A stretch of 64,000 nucleotides of DNA from DYRB01 sp963802205 (lineage in GTDB: Bacteria; Pseudomonadota; Gammaproteobacteria; Chromatiales; Chromatiaceae): positions 38,074 through 102,073 of the forward strand of contig CAWDHW010000020.1 in NCBI GenBank assembly GCA_963802205.1, read 5' to 3'. Both the position numbers and the translations under genes were made by a program. The notes below the pieces were generated by a model. It was not told the DNA's origin, searched no databases, and worked only from the letters and a program-made list of their open reading frames with translations. Shown one piece after another: positions 51,876 to 60,452 of the stretch. Position 1 is the stretch's first letter. Every line of letters begins with the position of its first letter.

Positions 51876-53098
51876 TCGAGCAATTTCCCCATGTGGTCAT
51901 AGGCGGCGGCATCAGCGGTCTCGGGGCCGCCCACTTTGCCCTGCGCCTTGGGGTCAAGACCCTGGTTCTGGAACACAGTGGCCGCGTCGGCGGCACCCTG
52001 CACAGTGTCCATTTCGCCGCCTGCCCCGGGTTCTGGACCGAGGCCGGGGGCCACACCTGCTACAACAGCTACGGCAACCTGCTGTCCATTCTGGACGACC
52101 TTGGCCTGATCCCGCTCCTGCGCCCGAAGGCAAAGGTCCCCTTCCGTCTATGGCGGGACGGGGAACGGCGCTCCATCTTCTCCGCCCTGCACCCGTCCGA
52201 GCTGTTGGCCGCCCTGCCTCGCCTTTGGCGGTCGTCGCGGGAGGGGAAGGGGTTGGCCGAGTTCTATGCCGGGACCTTCGGCCCCAAGAACTACCGTGAC
52301 CTCTTCGGCCCGGCCTTTCGGGCCGTGGTGTGCCAGCCGCCGGACGACTTCCCCGCAGAGTTGCTCTTCCGGAAGAAGCCCAGGCGCAAGGGCCTGCCGA
52401 AGAGCTTCACCCTGCCCCAGGGGCTTGGGGAGATCGCCCAGGCCATTGCCGACCAGGACGGACTCGATGTGCGCCTGAATCAGCAGATCTCCGGGGTGAC
52501 CCGGGTCGGCGCAGGCTTTCGGGTCAGCCTCTCCGGCGGGGATGAGATCCTGTGCGATGCCCTGACGCTGGCAGTACCCCCGGATGTCGCCGCCGCGCTG
52601 ATCCCGCCAGGACTCCCGGAGGCATCGGCCCTGGTCGCCGGGATTGGCGTGGCCGAGATCGAGACCCTGGTCATGGCCGTACCCGCCCGCGACCTGGAGC
52701 GCTGTCACTTGCCACCCATGGCGGGTTTGATCGCCGTGGACGATGTCTTCTACTCGGCCGTTTCCCGCGACTATGCCCCGGATCCGCTGTGGCGAGGCTT
52801 TGCCTTCCACTTCCAGCCCGGCGTCATGGGCCATGCAGAGCGGCTCATGCGCGCCTGCCGGGCCCTGGGGGTGGATAGGGATGCGGTGGCGGAGGTCGCC
52901 CATGTCACCAATCGGCTGCCGGCCCTGCGCAAGGGCCACGGTGATTTGGTAGCCAAGATCGATGAGGCCCTGGCGGGGACCCGCCTGGGCGTCACCGGCA
53001 ACTGGTTCATTGGCGTCTCCATCGAAGACTGCCTGGCCCGCAGCCGACAGGAGGTGGACCGGCTGTTCCCTGTCCCCGACGAGTCCCCCGCCACCTGA
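51872..53098 (+). CDS. FAD-dependent oxidoreductase, protoporphyrinogen-oxidase/amine-oxidase-like
   Basis: 408 residues. The FAD-binding motif VVIGGGISGLGAAHFALRLG is at the N-terminus, followed by VLEHSGRVGGTLHS (the GG-doublet motif of the flavin amine oxidase superfamily). LPQGLGEIAQAIADQDGLDVR and the C-terminal GNWFIGVSIEDCLARSR are also typical. The substrate is unknown; HemY-type oxidation or a polyketide/sugar oxidation are possible. It is coupled to the preceding 175-residue gene and divergent from the asparagine-synthetase homologue. Confidence 0.82.
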   Translation: MIEQFPHVVIGGGISGLGAAHFALRLGVKTLVLEHSGRVGGTLHSVHFAACPGFWTEAGGHTCYNSYGNLLSILDDLGLIPLLRPKAKVPFRLWRDGERRSIFSALHPSELLAALPRLWRSSREGKGLAEFYAGTFGPKNYRDLFGPAFRAVVCQPPDDFPAELLFRKKPRRKGLPKSFTLPQGLGEIAQAIADQDGLDVRLNQQISGVTRVGAGFRVSLSGGDEILCDALTLAVPPDVAAALIPPGLPEASALVAGIGVAEIETLVMAVPARDLERCHLPPMAGLIAVDDVFYSAVSRDYAPDPLWRGFAFHFQPGVMGHAERLMRACRALGVDRDAVAEVAHVTNRLPALRKGHGDLVAKIDEALAGTRLGVTGNWFIGVSIEDCLARSRQEVDRLFPVPDESPAT

Positions 53099-53111
53099 CC
53101 CGGAGTACCGA

Positions 53112-53624
53112 GTGTTACACCAACGCGCCCTGGCCTCCCATGTCGCCCTGGCGGCGGCCCTGATCTGGGTCACCGGCACAGCCCTAGCCGACGAGATCGG
53201 TACCGTCGGGACCAAGTTCCGACTGCTGACGCCCAACGACAAGATCCTGGTGGAGGCCTTCGACGACGAGGCCGTGCCCGGCGTCGCCTGCTACGTCAGC
53301 CGCGCCAAGACCGGTGGCCTGTCGGGGGCCGTGGGGGTGGCCGAGGACAGTTCCGATGCCTCCATCGACTGTCGCCAGATCGGCCCCATCCGGCTCCCGG
53401 ATGAGGTCCGCAGCGGCAAGGCCGACGGGGATGAGGTCTTCAAGCGGCGCACCTCCCTGCTATTCAAGTCCCTCCAAGTGGTGCGCTTTTATGACCCCAA
53501 GCGCAATGCCCTGGTCTACCTGACCTACAGTGATCGCATCATCGAGGGCTCGCCCAAGAACAGCGTCTCCGCCGTCCCCATTCTGCACTGGCCGGGTAGC
53601 GTCGAGGGCCCCGCGCCCAAGTAG
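53112..53624 (+). CDS. creA: CreA family protein
   Basis: 170 residues from a GTG start (VLHQRALASHVALAAA). A signal peptide (about residues 1-25, cleaved near ALADE) is followed by the family core EAFDDEAVPGVACYVSRAKTGG, then EDSSDASIDCRQIGPI and NALVYLTYSDRIIEGSPKNS. The longer frame upstream overlaps the previous gene in another reading. CreA is periplasmic; its molecular role is not known. Confidence 0.9.
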   Translation: MLHQRALASHVALAAALIWVTGTALADEIGTVGTKFRLLTPNDKILVEAFDDEAVPGVACYVSRAKTGGLSGAVGVAEDSSDASIDCRQIGPIRLPDEVRSGKADGDEVFKRRTSLLFKSLQVVRFYDPKRNALVYLTYSDRIIEGSPKNSVSAVPILHWPGSVEGPAPK

Positions 53625-53654
53625 CCCCGCCAGAGCCCCACTAAACCGCCGCCC

Positions 53655-54191
53655 GTGAATGCCATGCAACCCACGCACGTCTGGACCAGCACCCCTGTCC
53701 AACAGGCGACTCTGCCCGAGGCCGAGCGGGTCAATGCGGAAATCCTCGCCGGGTTCGCCCGCCTCGCACCGGAGGACTACCGCTACCGCAGCCACTTCAT
53801 TGCCGGGCGTTTCGAGAACCTGTACCTGGAGCGTACCCGGCTGCCCGGGATCGAGCGGGTCCTGGGCCACGCCGAGACCTGCGCCCGGGCCATCCTCGGC
53901 CATCGGGGGCCCCTGCGGTGCGGCTTCTGGCTCAACGCCATGGAGGCGGGCCACACCACCAGCGAGCACACCCACGAAGAGAATGACGAATTGCTCTCCG
54001 GCGTCTACTACGTCGCCGTACCCACCGCCAGCGGTGACCTGGTGCTGCGCGACGGCCCTTTGCTGGTCCGCCTGACACCCAGCCCCGGGACCTTCCTGTT
54101 CTTTCCGCCGGATCTGCCCCACTGGGTCGAGAGCAACCAGAGCCCTGGGCTACGGCTGTCCATCGGGATGAACTTCGGGCCCCTGGAGTGA
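53655..54191 (+). CDS. putative 2OG-Fe(II) oxygenase (PF13759-like)
   Basis: 178 residues from GTG 53655; ATG 53664 is an alternative three codons later. The double-stranded beta-helix features are GFWLNAMEAGHTTSEHTHEEN (candidate Fe ligands His and Glu), SGVYYVAVPTASGDLVLRDG and FPPDLPHWVESNQS with a third His. The set matches the small 2OG-Fe(II) oxygenase family found near phage and bacterial genes, substrate unknown. Confidence 0.8.
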   Translation: MNAMQPTHVWTSTPVQQATLPEAERVNAEILAGFARLAPEDYRYRSHFIAGRFENLYLERTRLPGIERVLGHAETCARAILGHRGPLRCGFWLNAMEAGHTTSEHTHEENDELLSGVYYVAVPTASGDLVLRDGPLLVRLTPSPGTFLFFPPDLPHWVESNQSPGLRLSIGMNFGPLE

Positions 54192-54280
54192 TGCCTACCC
54201 CTGGGAACTGACCCGCCCCGCCCCATCTTCGTCTCATCGGGGCGGTCCGCCTGCGACCGCCCACCTGCCCAGGTGAGACC

Positions 54281-54943
54281 ATGAGCCGCAATCCCTTTCT
54301 CCCCAAGTTCAGCGACCTGCCTCAAGAACTGCCGATCTTTCCCCTGGCCGGAGCCGTGGTGATGCCAGGGGTCCAACTTCCCCTGAACATCTTCGAGCCG
54401 CGTTACCTCCGGATGGTCGGCGACGCACTCAAGACCCACCACCTCATTGGCATGCTCCAGCCACGCCCGGACAATTCCTCCGACGATGCCCCGGAGATCC
54501 ACGCGGTCGGCTGCGCCGGGCGCATTACCTCGTACAGCGAGACCAACGACGGGCGCATCGTCCTGATCCTCACCGGGGTCTGCCGCTTTCAGGTGGCCGA
54601 AGAGTTGGACGGGCGCCACGGCTACCGCAGGGTGCGGCCGGACTGGGAGCGCTTCGCGATCGACTTCCACACCGAAGAGATAGGGCTGCCCGAACGGGGC
54701 GCCTTTATGACCTCGCTGCGGTCCTACTGCACCCTGCGCAGTGTCGAGATCCCCTGGGACGAGGTGCAGAAGATGGCCGACGCCGATCTGGTCAACCTGC
54801 TCTGCACCCATCTACCCATGGCCCCGGAGGACAAGCAGGCCCTGATCGAGACAGTGGACTTGGGCGGGCGCGGCCGTCTCATGGAGGGATTGATGGACAT
54901 GGCCTCGGCCGCCGGAGGTGCAGAGGCGGGGCAGCATCACTAG
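54281..54943 (+). CDS. LON peptidase substrate-binding-domain protein
   Basis: 220 residues containing only the Lon N-terminal (LAN/PUA-like) domain: LPIFPLAGAVVMPGVQLPLN, FEPRYLRMVGDAL and GCAGRITSYSETNDGRIVLI. The ATPase and protease parts of Lon are absent. Such single-domain proteins are common in proteobacteria and their role is unknown. It precedes the sufA/sufE-type genes. Confidence 0.9.
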   Translation: MSRNPFLPKFSDLPQELPIFPLAGAVVMPGVQLPLNIFEPRYLRMVGDALKTHHLIGMLQPRPDNSSDDAPEIHAVGCAGRITSYSETNDGRIVLILTGVCRFQVAEELDGRHGYRRVRPDWERFAIDFHTEEIGLPERGAFMTSLRSYCTLRSVEIPWDEVQKMADADLVNLLCTHLPMAPEDKQALIETVDLGGRGRLMEGLMDMASAAGGAEAGQHH

Positions 54944-55080
54944 GACTCCATGAGTGCCACACGCCCGAACCCGCCTCTGGAGCGGGTTGAAAACAGCGCC
55001 CCTGGCTGCCAACTCCTCCCATCGGGGGACCGCCCTCGGCGGTCCCGGCCAAATCCATGATGAGCAGGGAGAACGATCCA

Positions 55081-55407
55081 ATGGCAGTGACCCTCACCGA
55101 CGCGGCCGCACGCCACGTCTCGGAAAACCTACGCAAACGCGACCAGGCCTTCGGTCTGCGCGTGGCCACCAAGAAGAGCGGCTGCACCGGCTTCGCCTAT
55201 GTGGTCGATTACGCCGACACCGTGGGTCCTGAGGACAGCGTCTTCGACAGCCACGGGGTCAAGGTAGTGGTCGACGCGGCGAGCCTGGCCCAGATCGACG
55301 GCATGGAGATCGACTTCGTCCGGACCAGCCTCCTCAACCAAGGCTTCGAATTCCGCAACCCCAAGGTCAAGGCGACTTGCGGCTGCGGAGAATCCTTCAG
55401 CGTGTAA
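55081..55407 (+). CDS. A-type iron-sulfur carrier (SufA/IscA family)
   Basis: 108 residues. The three cluster-binding cysteines are Cys35 (GCTGFAY), Cys100 and Cys102 (CGCGESF). It carries Fe-S clusters to client proteins. The start MAVTLTDAAARHVSEN has a GGGAGAA sequence upstream; a longer ATG at 55057 adds non-conserved residues. sufE follows 4 bases later. Many Fe-S enzymes in this window (HynSL, Isp2, Qmo, NadA) would be clients. SufA versus IscA cannot be settled without the rest of the suf/isc operon. Confidence 0.93.
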   Translation: MAVTLTDAAARHVSENLRKRDQAFGLRVATKKSGCTGFAYVVDYADTVGPEDSVFDSHGVKVVVDAASLAQIDGMEIDFVRTSLLNQGFEFRNPKVKATCGCGESFSV

Positions 55408-55411
55408 CGCC

Positions 55412-55840
55412 ATGTCGGACGCCGAGATCGCAGAAATCGTCGAAACCTTCGAGATCCTCGGGGACTGGGACCAGCGTTATCAGTACCTGGTAGAGCTCGG
55501 AGAACGCCTCGCGCCCATGCCGGCGACAGACAAGACCGAGGCCAATCGCGTCAAGGAGTGCATGAGTACGGTCTACACCGCCGTCCACGCCCATGACCGG
55601 ACCGGTCAGCAGGCGGACCTGAGCTACACGGGGGATTGCGACACGGCCATCATCAAGGGCGTCGTCGCCCTCCTGGTGGGGCTGTTCTCGGGCAAGACCG
55701 CCGCCGAGATCGAGGCCCTGGACGTAGATGCCCTATTCGACGGGCTGCACCTGGACGAGCATCTGAGCCCCAACCGACACGTCGGGGTCTATGCCATCGT
55801 TGGCCGAATGAAGGCGCAGGCCCGCACCTTCCAGGCATAA
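55412..55840 (+). CDS. sufE: cysteine desulfuration protein SufE
   Basis: 142 residues. Cys50 in RVKECMST is the persulfide-accepting cysteine that takes sulfur from SufS. WDQRYQYLVELGERL and HLSPNRHVGVYAIVGRMK are family motifs. It follows the A-type carrier by 4 bases, a sulfur-transfer pair. SufS and SufBCD are not in the window. Confidence 0.95.
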   Translation: MSDAEIAEIVETFEILGDWDQRYQYLVELGERLAPMPATDKTEANRVKECMSTVYTAVHAHDRTGQQADLSYTGDCDTAIIKGVVALLVGLFSGKTAAEIEALDVDALFDGLHLDEHLSPNRHVGVYAIVGRMKAQARTFQA

Positions 55841-55984
55841 GCCAGGGTAGGGGGATCGGCCGCGACCGGAGGCGCCCGCACGGCTGTGCCTGGGGCGGGC
55901 ACCACGCCGCCGCAGGGTGAGCCCGGGCCACCGGCACTGTCTGCTCGCGACTTAGGATACCGGGTGCTCACTGCCCTGCGAGCG

Positions 55985-57463
55985 TCAGCGCCGCCACCCA
56001 CCGCTGAGGGAACCCAGGATCCCGCGCACCAAGGCCCTGCCAATCTGAGTCCCCAGGGATCGCATGGCGCTGGAGGCGAATGCCTCCACCGGCGACTGCG
56101 CCCGGCTGACGGGTGCTGCCTTAGGTTGGGCCTTGGCCGCCGGGGTCGCTGGGGCCGCCGAATTCTCCGCGGCCTCGGCCGCTGAGAATTCGGCCCGCTG
56201 CTTGAGGACCTCGTAGGCCGAGACCCGGTCCACCGCTTTCTCGTAGATCCCCTTGACCAGGGATGTCGCCATCAGCCTGGCCCGCTCCGCCGGTTCAATG
56301 GGTCCCAGCTTGCTCCCCGGCGGGGCGACGAAGATGCGCTGGACCACCGTCGGTGTGCCCTTGGCGTCCAGGACCGAGGCCAGGGCCTCGCCCACCCCGA
56401 GTTCGGTGATGACCCGCTCGGTGTCGAGCTTCGGGTTTGGCCGGAAGGTCTCGGCGGCGGCACGCACGGCCTTCTGATCCCGCGGGGTGAAGGCGCGCAG
56501 GGCATGCTGGACGCGATTGCCGAGCTGCCCGAGGACAGTGTCGGGCACGTCCAGGGGGTTCTGGGTGACGAAGTAGACCCCGACCCCCTTGGAGCGGATC
56601 AGCCGCACTACCTGCTCGACCTTATCCAGCAGTACCTTGGGGGCCTCATCGAAGAGGAGGTGGGCCTCGTCGAAGAAAAAGACCAGCTTGGGCTTGTCCA
56701 GGTCACCGGCCTCCGGCAGGGCCTCGAAGAGTTCCGAGAGCAGCCAGAGCAGGAAGGTCGAGTAGATGGCCGGGGTATGCACCAGCTTGTCGGCGGCCAG
56801 GACATTGATATAGCCCTGCCCCTTGGCATCGGTCTGCATCAGGTCGGCGATGTTGAGGGCGGGTTCGCCGAAGAGGCGCTCGGCTCCCTGGCCCTCCAGG
56901 GTCAGGAGGCGGCGCTGGATGGCACCCACAGAGGCCGCGGAGACGTTGCCATAGGTCGTCGTCAGGGCACCGGCATTGTCGGCGACATGGGTGAGCATGG
57001 CGCGCAGGTCCTTGAGGTCCAGCAGCAGCCAGCCGTTCTCGTCCGCCAGGCGGAAGGCGATGTTGAGCACCCCTTCCTGGGTCTCGTTGAGACCCAGCAG
57101 GCGACCCAGCAGGAGCGGGCCCATCTCCGAGATGGTGGCGCGCACCGGATGGCCCTGTTCCCCCAGGATGTCCCAGAAGATGACAGGGCAGGGCGCGTAC
57201 TTGAAGTCCCTAAGGCCCAGGGACTCGACCCGCTCTGCCACCTTCTTGCTACCACCGCCGGCCTGGGAGATCCCCGCCAGGTCGCCCTTCACGTCCGCCA
57301 GGAAGACCGGTACCCCAGCGCGGCTGAAGGACTCCGCCAGGCGTTGCAGGGTGACCGTCTTACCGGTACCGGTGGCCCCGGCCACCAGGCCGTGGCGGTT
57401 GGCCATGGCGGGGAGAATCGACACGCTTTCCGTGCCTTTGCCGATCAGGATGGGGTCCGACAT
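55985..57463 (-). CDS. HerA-like ATPase (DUF853, helicase HerA-like C-terminal domain)
   Basis: 492 residues from MSDPILIGKGTESVS. Walker A is VAGATGTGKTVTLQRLAESF, Walker B is LVFFFDEAHLLFDEAP, and GVGVYFVTQNPLDVPDTVLG follows. This matches the DUF853 group related to HerA/FtsK DNA translocases. The C-terminus is an Ala/Pro-rich linker plus a Gly-rich tail. Its role is unknown; no NurA nuclease is adjacent. Confidence 0.9.
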   Translation of the reverse strand: MSDPILIGKGTESVSILPAMANRHGLVAGATGTGKTVTLQRLAESFSRAGVPVFLADVKGDLAGISQAGGGSKKVAERVESLGLRDFKYAPCPVIFWDILGEQGHPVRATISEMGPLLLGRLLGLNETQEGVLNIAFRLADENGWLLLDLKDLRAMLTHVADNAGALTTTYGNVSAASVGAIQRRLLTLEGQGAERLFGEPALNIADLMQTDAKGQGYINVLAADKLVHTPAIYSTFLLWLLSELFEALPEAGDLDKPKLVFFFDEAHLLFDEAPKVLLDKVEQVVRLIRSKGVGVYFVTQNPLDVPDTVLGQLGNRVQHALRAFTPRDQKAVRAAAETFRPNPKLDTERVITELGVGEALASVLDAKGTPTVVQRIFVAPPGSKLGPIEPAERARLMATSLVKGIYEKAVDRVSAYEVLKQRAEFSAAEAAENSAAPATPAAKAQPKAAPVSRAQSPVEAFASSAMRSLGTQIGRALVRGILGSLSGGWRR

Positions 57464-57628
57464 GCTGGTGGTTCCTGCGCCGCGGTGTGATGTGGGGCGG
57501 GAGTATTGCCGCCGGGCGGTCCGGGGGCAAGGGGGGCCGGGGCTTGTATTCGGCCAGGAGGCGTCACCACTTGGGGGCCAGTTCTGGCCGCCATTGTGCC
57601 CGCCACCCAAACCCCGAGGCCGCCGTCC

Positions 57629-58081
57629 ATGCCTGATGCCAAGTCCCTGTCCCGTCTCGCCGCTGTCGGCCTCGCCGGCCTGCTCCTGGTCACCGCCTGC
57701 TCCTCCCAGGCCGGGCCCGAACTCACCGCAGCCCAAGCCCGGGAGGGCGTTGCCTCCGGAGGCCTGACGCTGATCGACATCCGCACCCCCGGCGAATGGC
57801 GCCAGACCGGCGTCGCCCAGGGGGCTCAGCGCATCGACATGCGCCAGCCAGGCGGTCCCAAGGGCTTCGCGGATGCGGTCGCCAAGGCCGTGGGCGGCAA
57901 CAAGGATGCCCCCATCGCCCTCATCTGTCGCACCGGAAATCGCAGTGGCGTCATGCAGGCGGCCTTACTGGAACAGGGCTTCACCCGCGTCTACAACGTC
58001 CGCGAGGGGATGGCCGGCAGCAGCGCCGGACCTGGCTGGGTCCGCCAGCAACTGCCGGTGGAACCCTGCCCCAACTGTTGA
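57629..58081 (+). CDS. rhodanese-domain lipoprotein
   Basis: 150 residues. The signal MPDAKSLSRLAAVGLAGLLLV is followed by the lipobox LVTAC, so it should be lipidated at Cys. The rhodanese domain has TLIDIRTPGEWRQTGVAQG and the active-site loop CRTGNRS with catalytic Cys. It may handle periplasmic sulfane sulfur, relevant to a sulfur oxidiser. Tail cysteines PCPNC end the protein. Confidence 0.88.
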   Translation: MPDAKSLSRLAAVGLAGLLLVTACSSQAGPELTAAQAREGVASGGLTLIDIRTPGEWRQTGVAQGAQRIDMRQPGGPKGFADAVAKAVGGNKDAPIALICRTGNRSGVMQAALLEQGFTRVYNVREGMAGSSAGPGWVRQQLPVEPCPNC

Positions 58082-58337
58082 GCCGAAGGCCGCCGGTGTG
58101 AGCGGCGACTTCCGGTGACGGATCTGGGACGCCCCGACATTGGTACGGCCAGACCACACTACCAACAGGGCGGGGTTCAGGTGTCACGCCGGCGACCGTC
58201 ACGCACAGGGTCTTACCGTGAAAGTCGCGCCGAAGGCGCTCCAAGTCTCCCTCTCCCGCTGGGAGAGGGCCGGGGTGAGAGAAACGATCATGGCGCCGCA
58301 CCTTTCATGATTCGGGGTGGCGCGGGCGCCCTGGCCG
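58082..58337. other. intergenic region, no gene recognised
   Basis: About 255 bases between the rhodanese lipoprotein and the TerB-like gene. It contains low-complexity CTCCCGCTGGGAGAGGG sequence (about 58252-58268), which forms a weak hairpin, and no coding frame. Confidence 0.35.
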
Positions 58338-58745
58338 TTAGCTCAACGCTTCCAACGTCAGGCCCCAGCGATCCAGGACCTGGCGAACTACCTTTAGCTC
58401 GGCATCGGCGAACCAGCCATCGGAGCGTGCCACCACCAGGAGGGTGCGGGCCAGGAGCCGGCGGCTGTCCGGGTCCGTCACGGCGGCCAGGATGGCGTCC
58501 ACCCACTCCGCGTCGGCCAGGGCCACCAGGCGGCGGGTCCCGGCATGGACGATCAGATCATCGCAGTAGGCGTCGAAGACCCGCGCGAAGGTTTCGCGGT
58601 CCCCACCGACCGCCTCCAGGACACCCAGGCGTTCGCAGATGTCGAGCTCGGCGTCCGCCACCTCGCCGTCGGCGACGATGAACAGGGCGAGGACCCGCAG
58701 CAGGGCCTGGGGGCTGTTTTCAGTGTAGGGGGTCAATTGCGGCAT
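58338..58745 (-). CDS. TerB-family protein
   Basis: 135 residues from MPQLTPYTENSPQAL (a second ATG lies two codons upstream at 58751). The repeated helical VADGEVADAELDICERLGV and ARSDGWFADAELKVVRQVL segments are typical TerB metal-binding-like acidic motifs. Members accompany tellurite resistance and other stress systems; no other ter genes are here. Confidence 0.8.
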   Translation of the reverse strand: MPQLTPYTENSPQALLRVLALFIVADGEVADAELDICERLGVLEAVGGDRETFARVFDAYCDDLIVHAGTRRLVALADAEWVDAILAAVTDPDSRRLLARTLLVVARSDGWFADAELKVVRQVLDRWGLTLEALS

Positions 58746-58914
58746 GGTCACGCGCTGTGATTCCTCGGTTTGGGTAAAGGACGGGCGCTATATGGGGGCG
58801 CCCAAGGCGATCTTGGATCCCACTGGGGAATTGTCATCCCTTTCGGTCCCCGGGGTGCGTGATAATCCCACCCCTGGATACCGTCCGAACCCTGCCACCG
58901 GGAGTCGTCAAGCC

Positions 58915-59484
58915 ATGAAATTTCCAGTCGATGCACCCACACGCCGCCAGGCGAGAGCCCCCCATGAGCTGGCGATGATCAACCTGCTGGTCTTCAACCT
59001 GATGCTCTGCGGCGGCGTGGTGGCCAGCAGCATGGCCCAGAGGGGCTCCGTACTCGAACACTATAAACTGTGGATCATCGCCGTCCCGCTGGCGATTTCT
59101 CTCGCGATCATCGCCTTCAGCTTCTGGCGCGCCGGCCAGACCCGCAACCGGGGGCCCTGGTTTGCGGCGGTCCACTGGGGGATTGCCGTCAATCGCTACC
59201 GCGTGCTGTTGTTGGTCTATCTGGTCGGGGCCGGGCTGATCGGGCTCGGTTGGCTGCTGGCCCATACCCAGGACAAGCCCGGGATGCAGGAGATGATGTT
59301 CATCGCCCTGCAGCGGGTCGCCGTGGCCCCCATGTTGATTTCGGTCATGGTCCTGGCGGTCCTGGAATCCAGCTCCCTGCTCCAGGCCGGTAACGGCGAG
59401 GTCCCCGATGGGGTGGCAAAGCGCATGCCGCCCCCTGCGGACATGATCGCGAGCCCGTCGGGGGAGCATCAGCCGGGCGATTGA
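58915..59484 (+). CDS. small multi-spanning membrane protein, unknown
   Basis: 189 residues from MKFPVDAPTRRQ. Four hydrophobic segments are visible: MINLLVFNLMLCGGVVASSM, LWIIAVPLAISLAIIAFSFW, LLLVYLVGAGLIGLGWLLA and a weaker VAVAPMLISVMVLAVLE. No family is recognised. A longer frame to 58744 overlaps the TerB-like start and is not plausible as coding. It precedes pcm by 78 bases and may share its transcript. Confidence 0.75.
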   Translation: MKFPVDAPTRRQARAPHELAMINLLVFNLMLCGGVVASSMAQRGSVLEHYKLWIIAVPLAISLAIIAFSFWRAGQTRNRGPWFAAVHWGIAVNRYRVLLLVYLVGAGLIGLGWLLAHTQDKPGMQEMMFIALQRVAVAPMLISVMVLAVLESSSLLQAGNGEVPDGVAKRMPPPADMIASPSGEHQPGD

Positions 59485-59562
59485 AGGGGGCCTAGTCGGC
59501 CCACGCCCGGCTCGCTTATGGGTCCCTGGTATCACGAGGGCTTGGCCCGGCCGGAGGGCGCT

Positions 59563-60252
59563 ATGAAAGACACTGACAGATTGCTGCGGGACATCGCCAC
59601 CGAGGTCCACTACACCCGGGACCTGATCGGGCGGGACGCCCTGGGCCCGAGGGTCATGGCGGCCATGGCCGAGGTCCCGCGTGGCGCCTTCGTCCCCGCC
59701 GACGCGCGGCAGTATGCCTACGCCAACGGCCCCCTGCCCATCGGCTGGGGCCAGACCATTTCCCAGCCCTACATCGTCGCCCTGATGACGGACCTCCTCG
59801 GCTGCGGTCCCCAGGCCCGGGTCCTGGAGGTTGGCACCGGAAGTGGCTACCAGACCGCCGTTCTGTCGCGGGTAGTCGGCCGGGTCTGGTCGGTGGAGAT
59901 CATCCCCGAGCTGGCCCAAGCCGCCGCCTGCCGCCTGGCGGAGCTGGGATACGCCAATGTCGAGACCCGCCTCTCGGACGGTTACCTCGGCTGGCCGGAG
60001 CAGGCCCCCTTCGACGGCATCCTGGTCACCGCCGCGGCCCCGCGGATACCGCCGGCTCTGGTGGAACAGCTTAGGCCCGGGGCCCGTCTGGTCCTTCCCG
60101 TGGGCGAGCCTCACGGCCGCCAGGAACTCCTGGTGGTGGAGAAGGGCCCAGGCGGGGTGGTCCACACCAACCCCATCCTGCCCGTCGCCTTCGTGCCCCT
60201 GACCCGGGGCGCCCCCAGCAGGTTCCGACCGGCCTCCGACGAAGACGCATAA
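59563..60252 (+). CDS. pcm: protein-L-isoaspartate O-methyltransferase
   Basis: 229 residues. It repairs damaged isoaspartyl residues using SAM. VPRGAFVPADARQYAYANG with PLPIGWGQTISQP is the substrate/SAM region; RVLEVGTGSGYQTAVLSRV is motif I; AAAPRIPPALVEQLRPGARL is motif III. ATG 59563 is chosen over an upstream open stretch. Confidence 0.94.
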   Translation: MKDTDRLLRDIATEVHYTRDLIGRDALGPRVMAAMAEVPRGAFVPADARQYAYANGPLPIGWGQTISQPYIVALMTDLLGCGPQARVLEVGTGSGYQTAVLSRVVGRVWSVEIIPELAQAAACRLAELGYANVETRLSDGYLGWPEQAPFDGILVTAAAPRIPPALVEQLRPGARLVLPVGEPHGRQELLVVEKGPGGVVHTNPILPVAFVPLTRGAPSRFRPASDEDA

Positions 60253-60452
60253 CGGCCCTCTATCGAAAGATTGAAAAAAACGATGCGTTTCGGGGCGATG
60301 GGGACTGGTGGCGGGGCTTCAAGGCAGGTATCTTAACGAGTTCTGATATGCGGGCGGCCCTCGCGGCCCCTTCCAACCGGCGACCTCGCACTACTTAATT
60401 GTTAATGCGAAGTTTTTTGCCAAGTCCATTCCGCGAAGTCGGAGGAAAGTCC
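60253..60452. promoter_or_regulatory. upstream region of qmoA, probable promoter
   Basis: 200 bases between pcm and qmoA. It contains A/T-rich islands (ATTGAAAAAAACG near 60270; TTAATTGTTAATGCG near 60396) unusual for this GC-rich genome, and a palindrome TTAATTGTTAA. I could not fix a -35/-10 pair. A GGAGGAAA ribosome site lies at 60440-60447. Confidence 0.45.
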
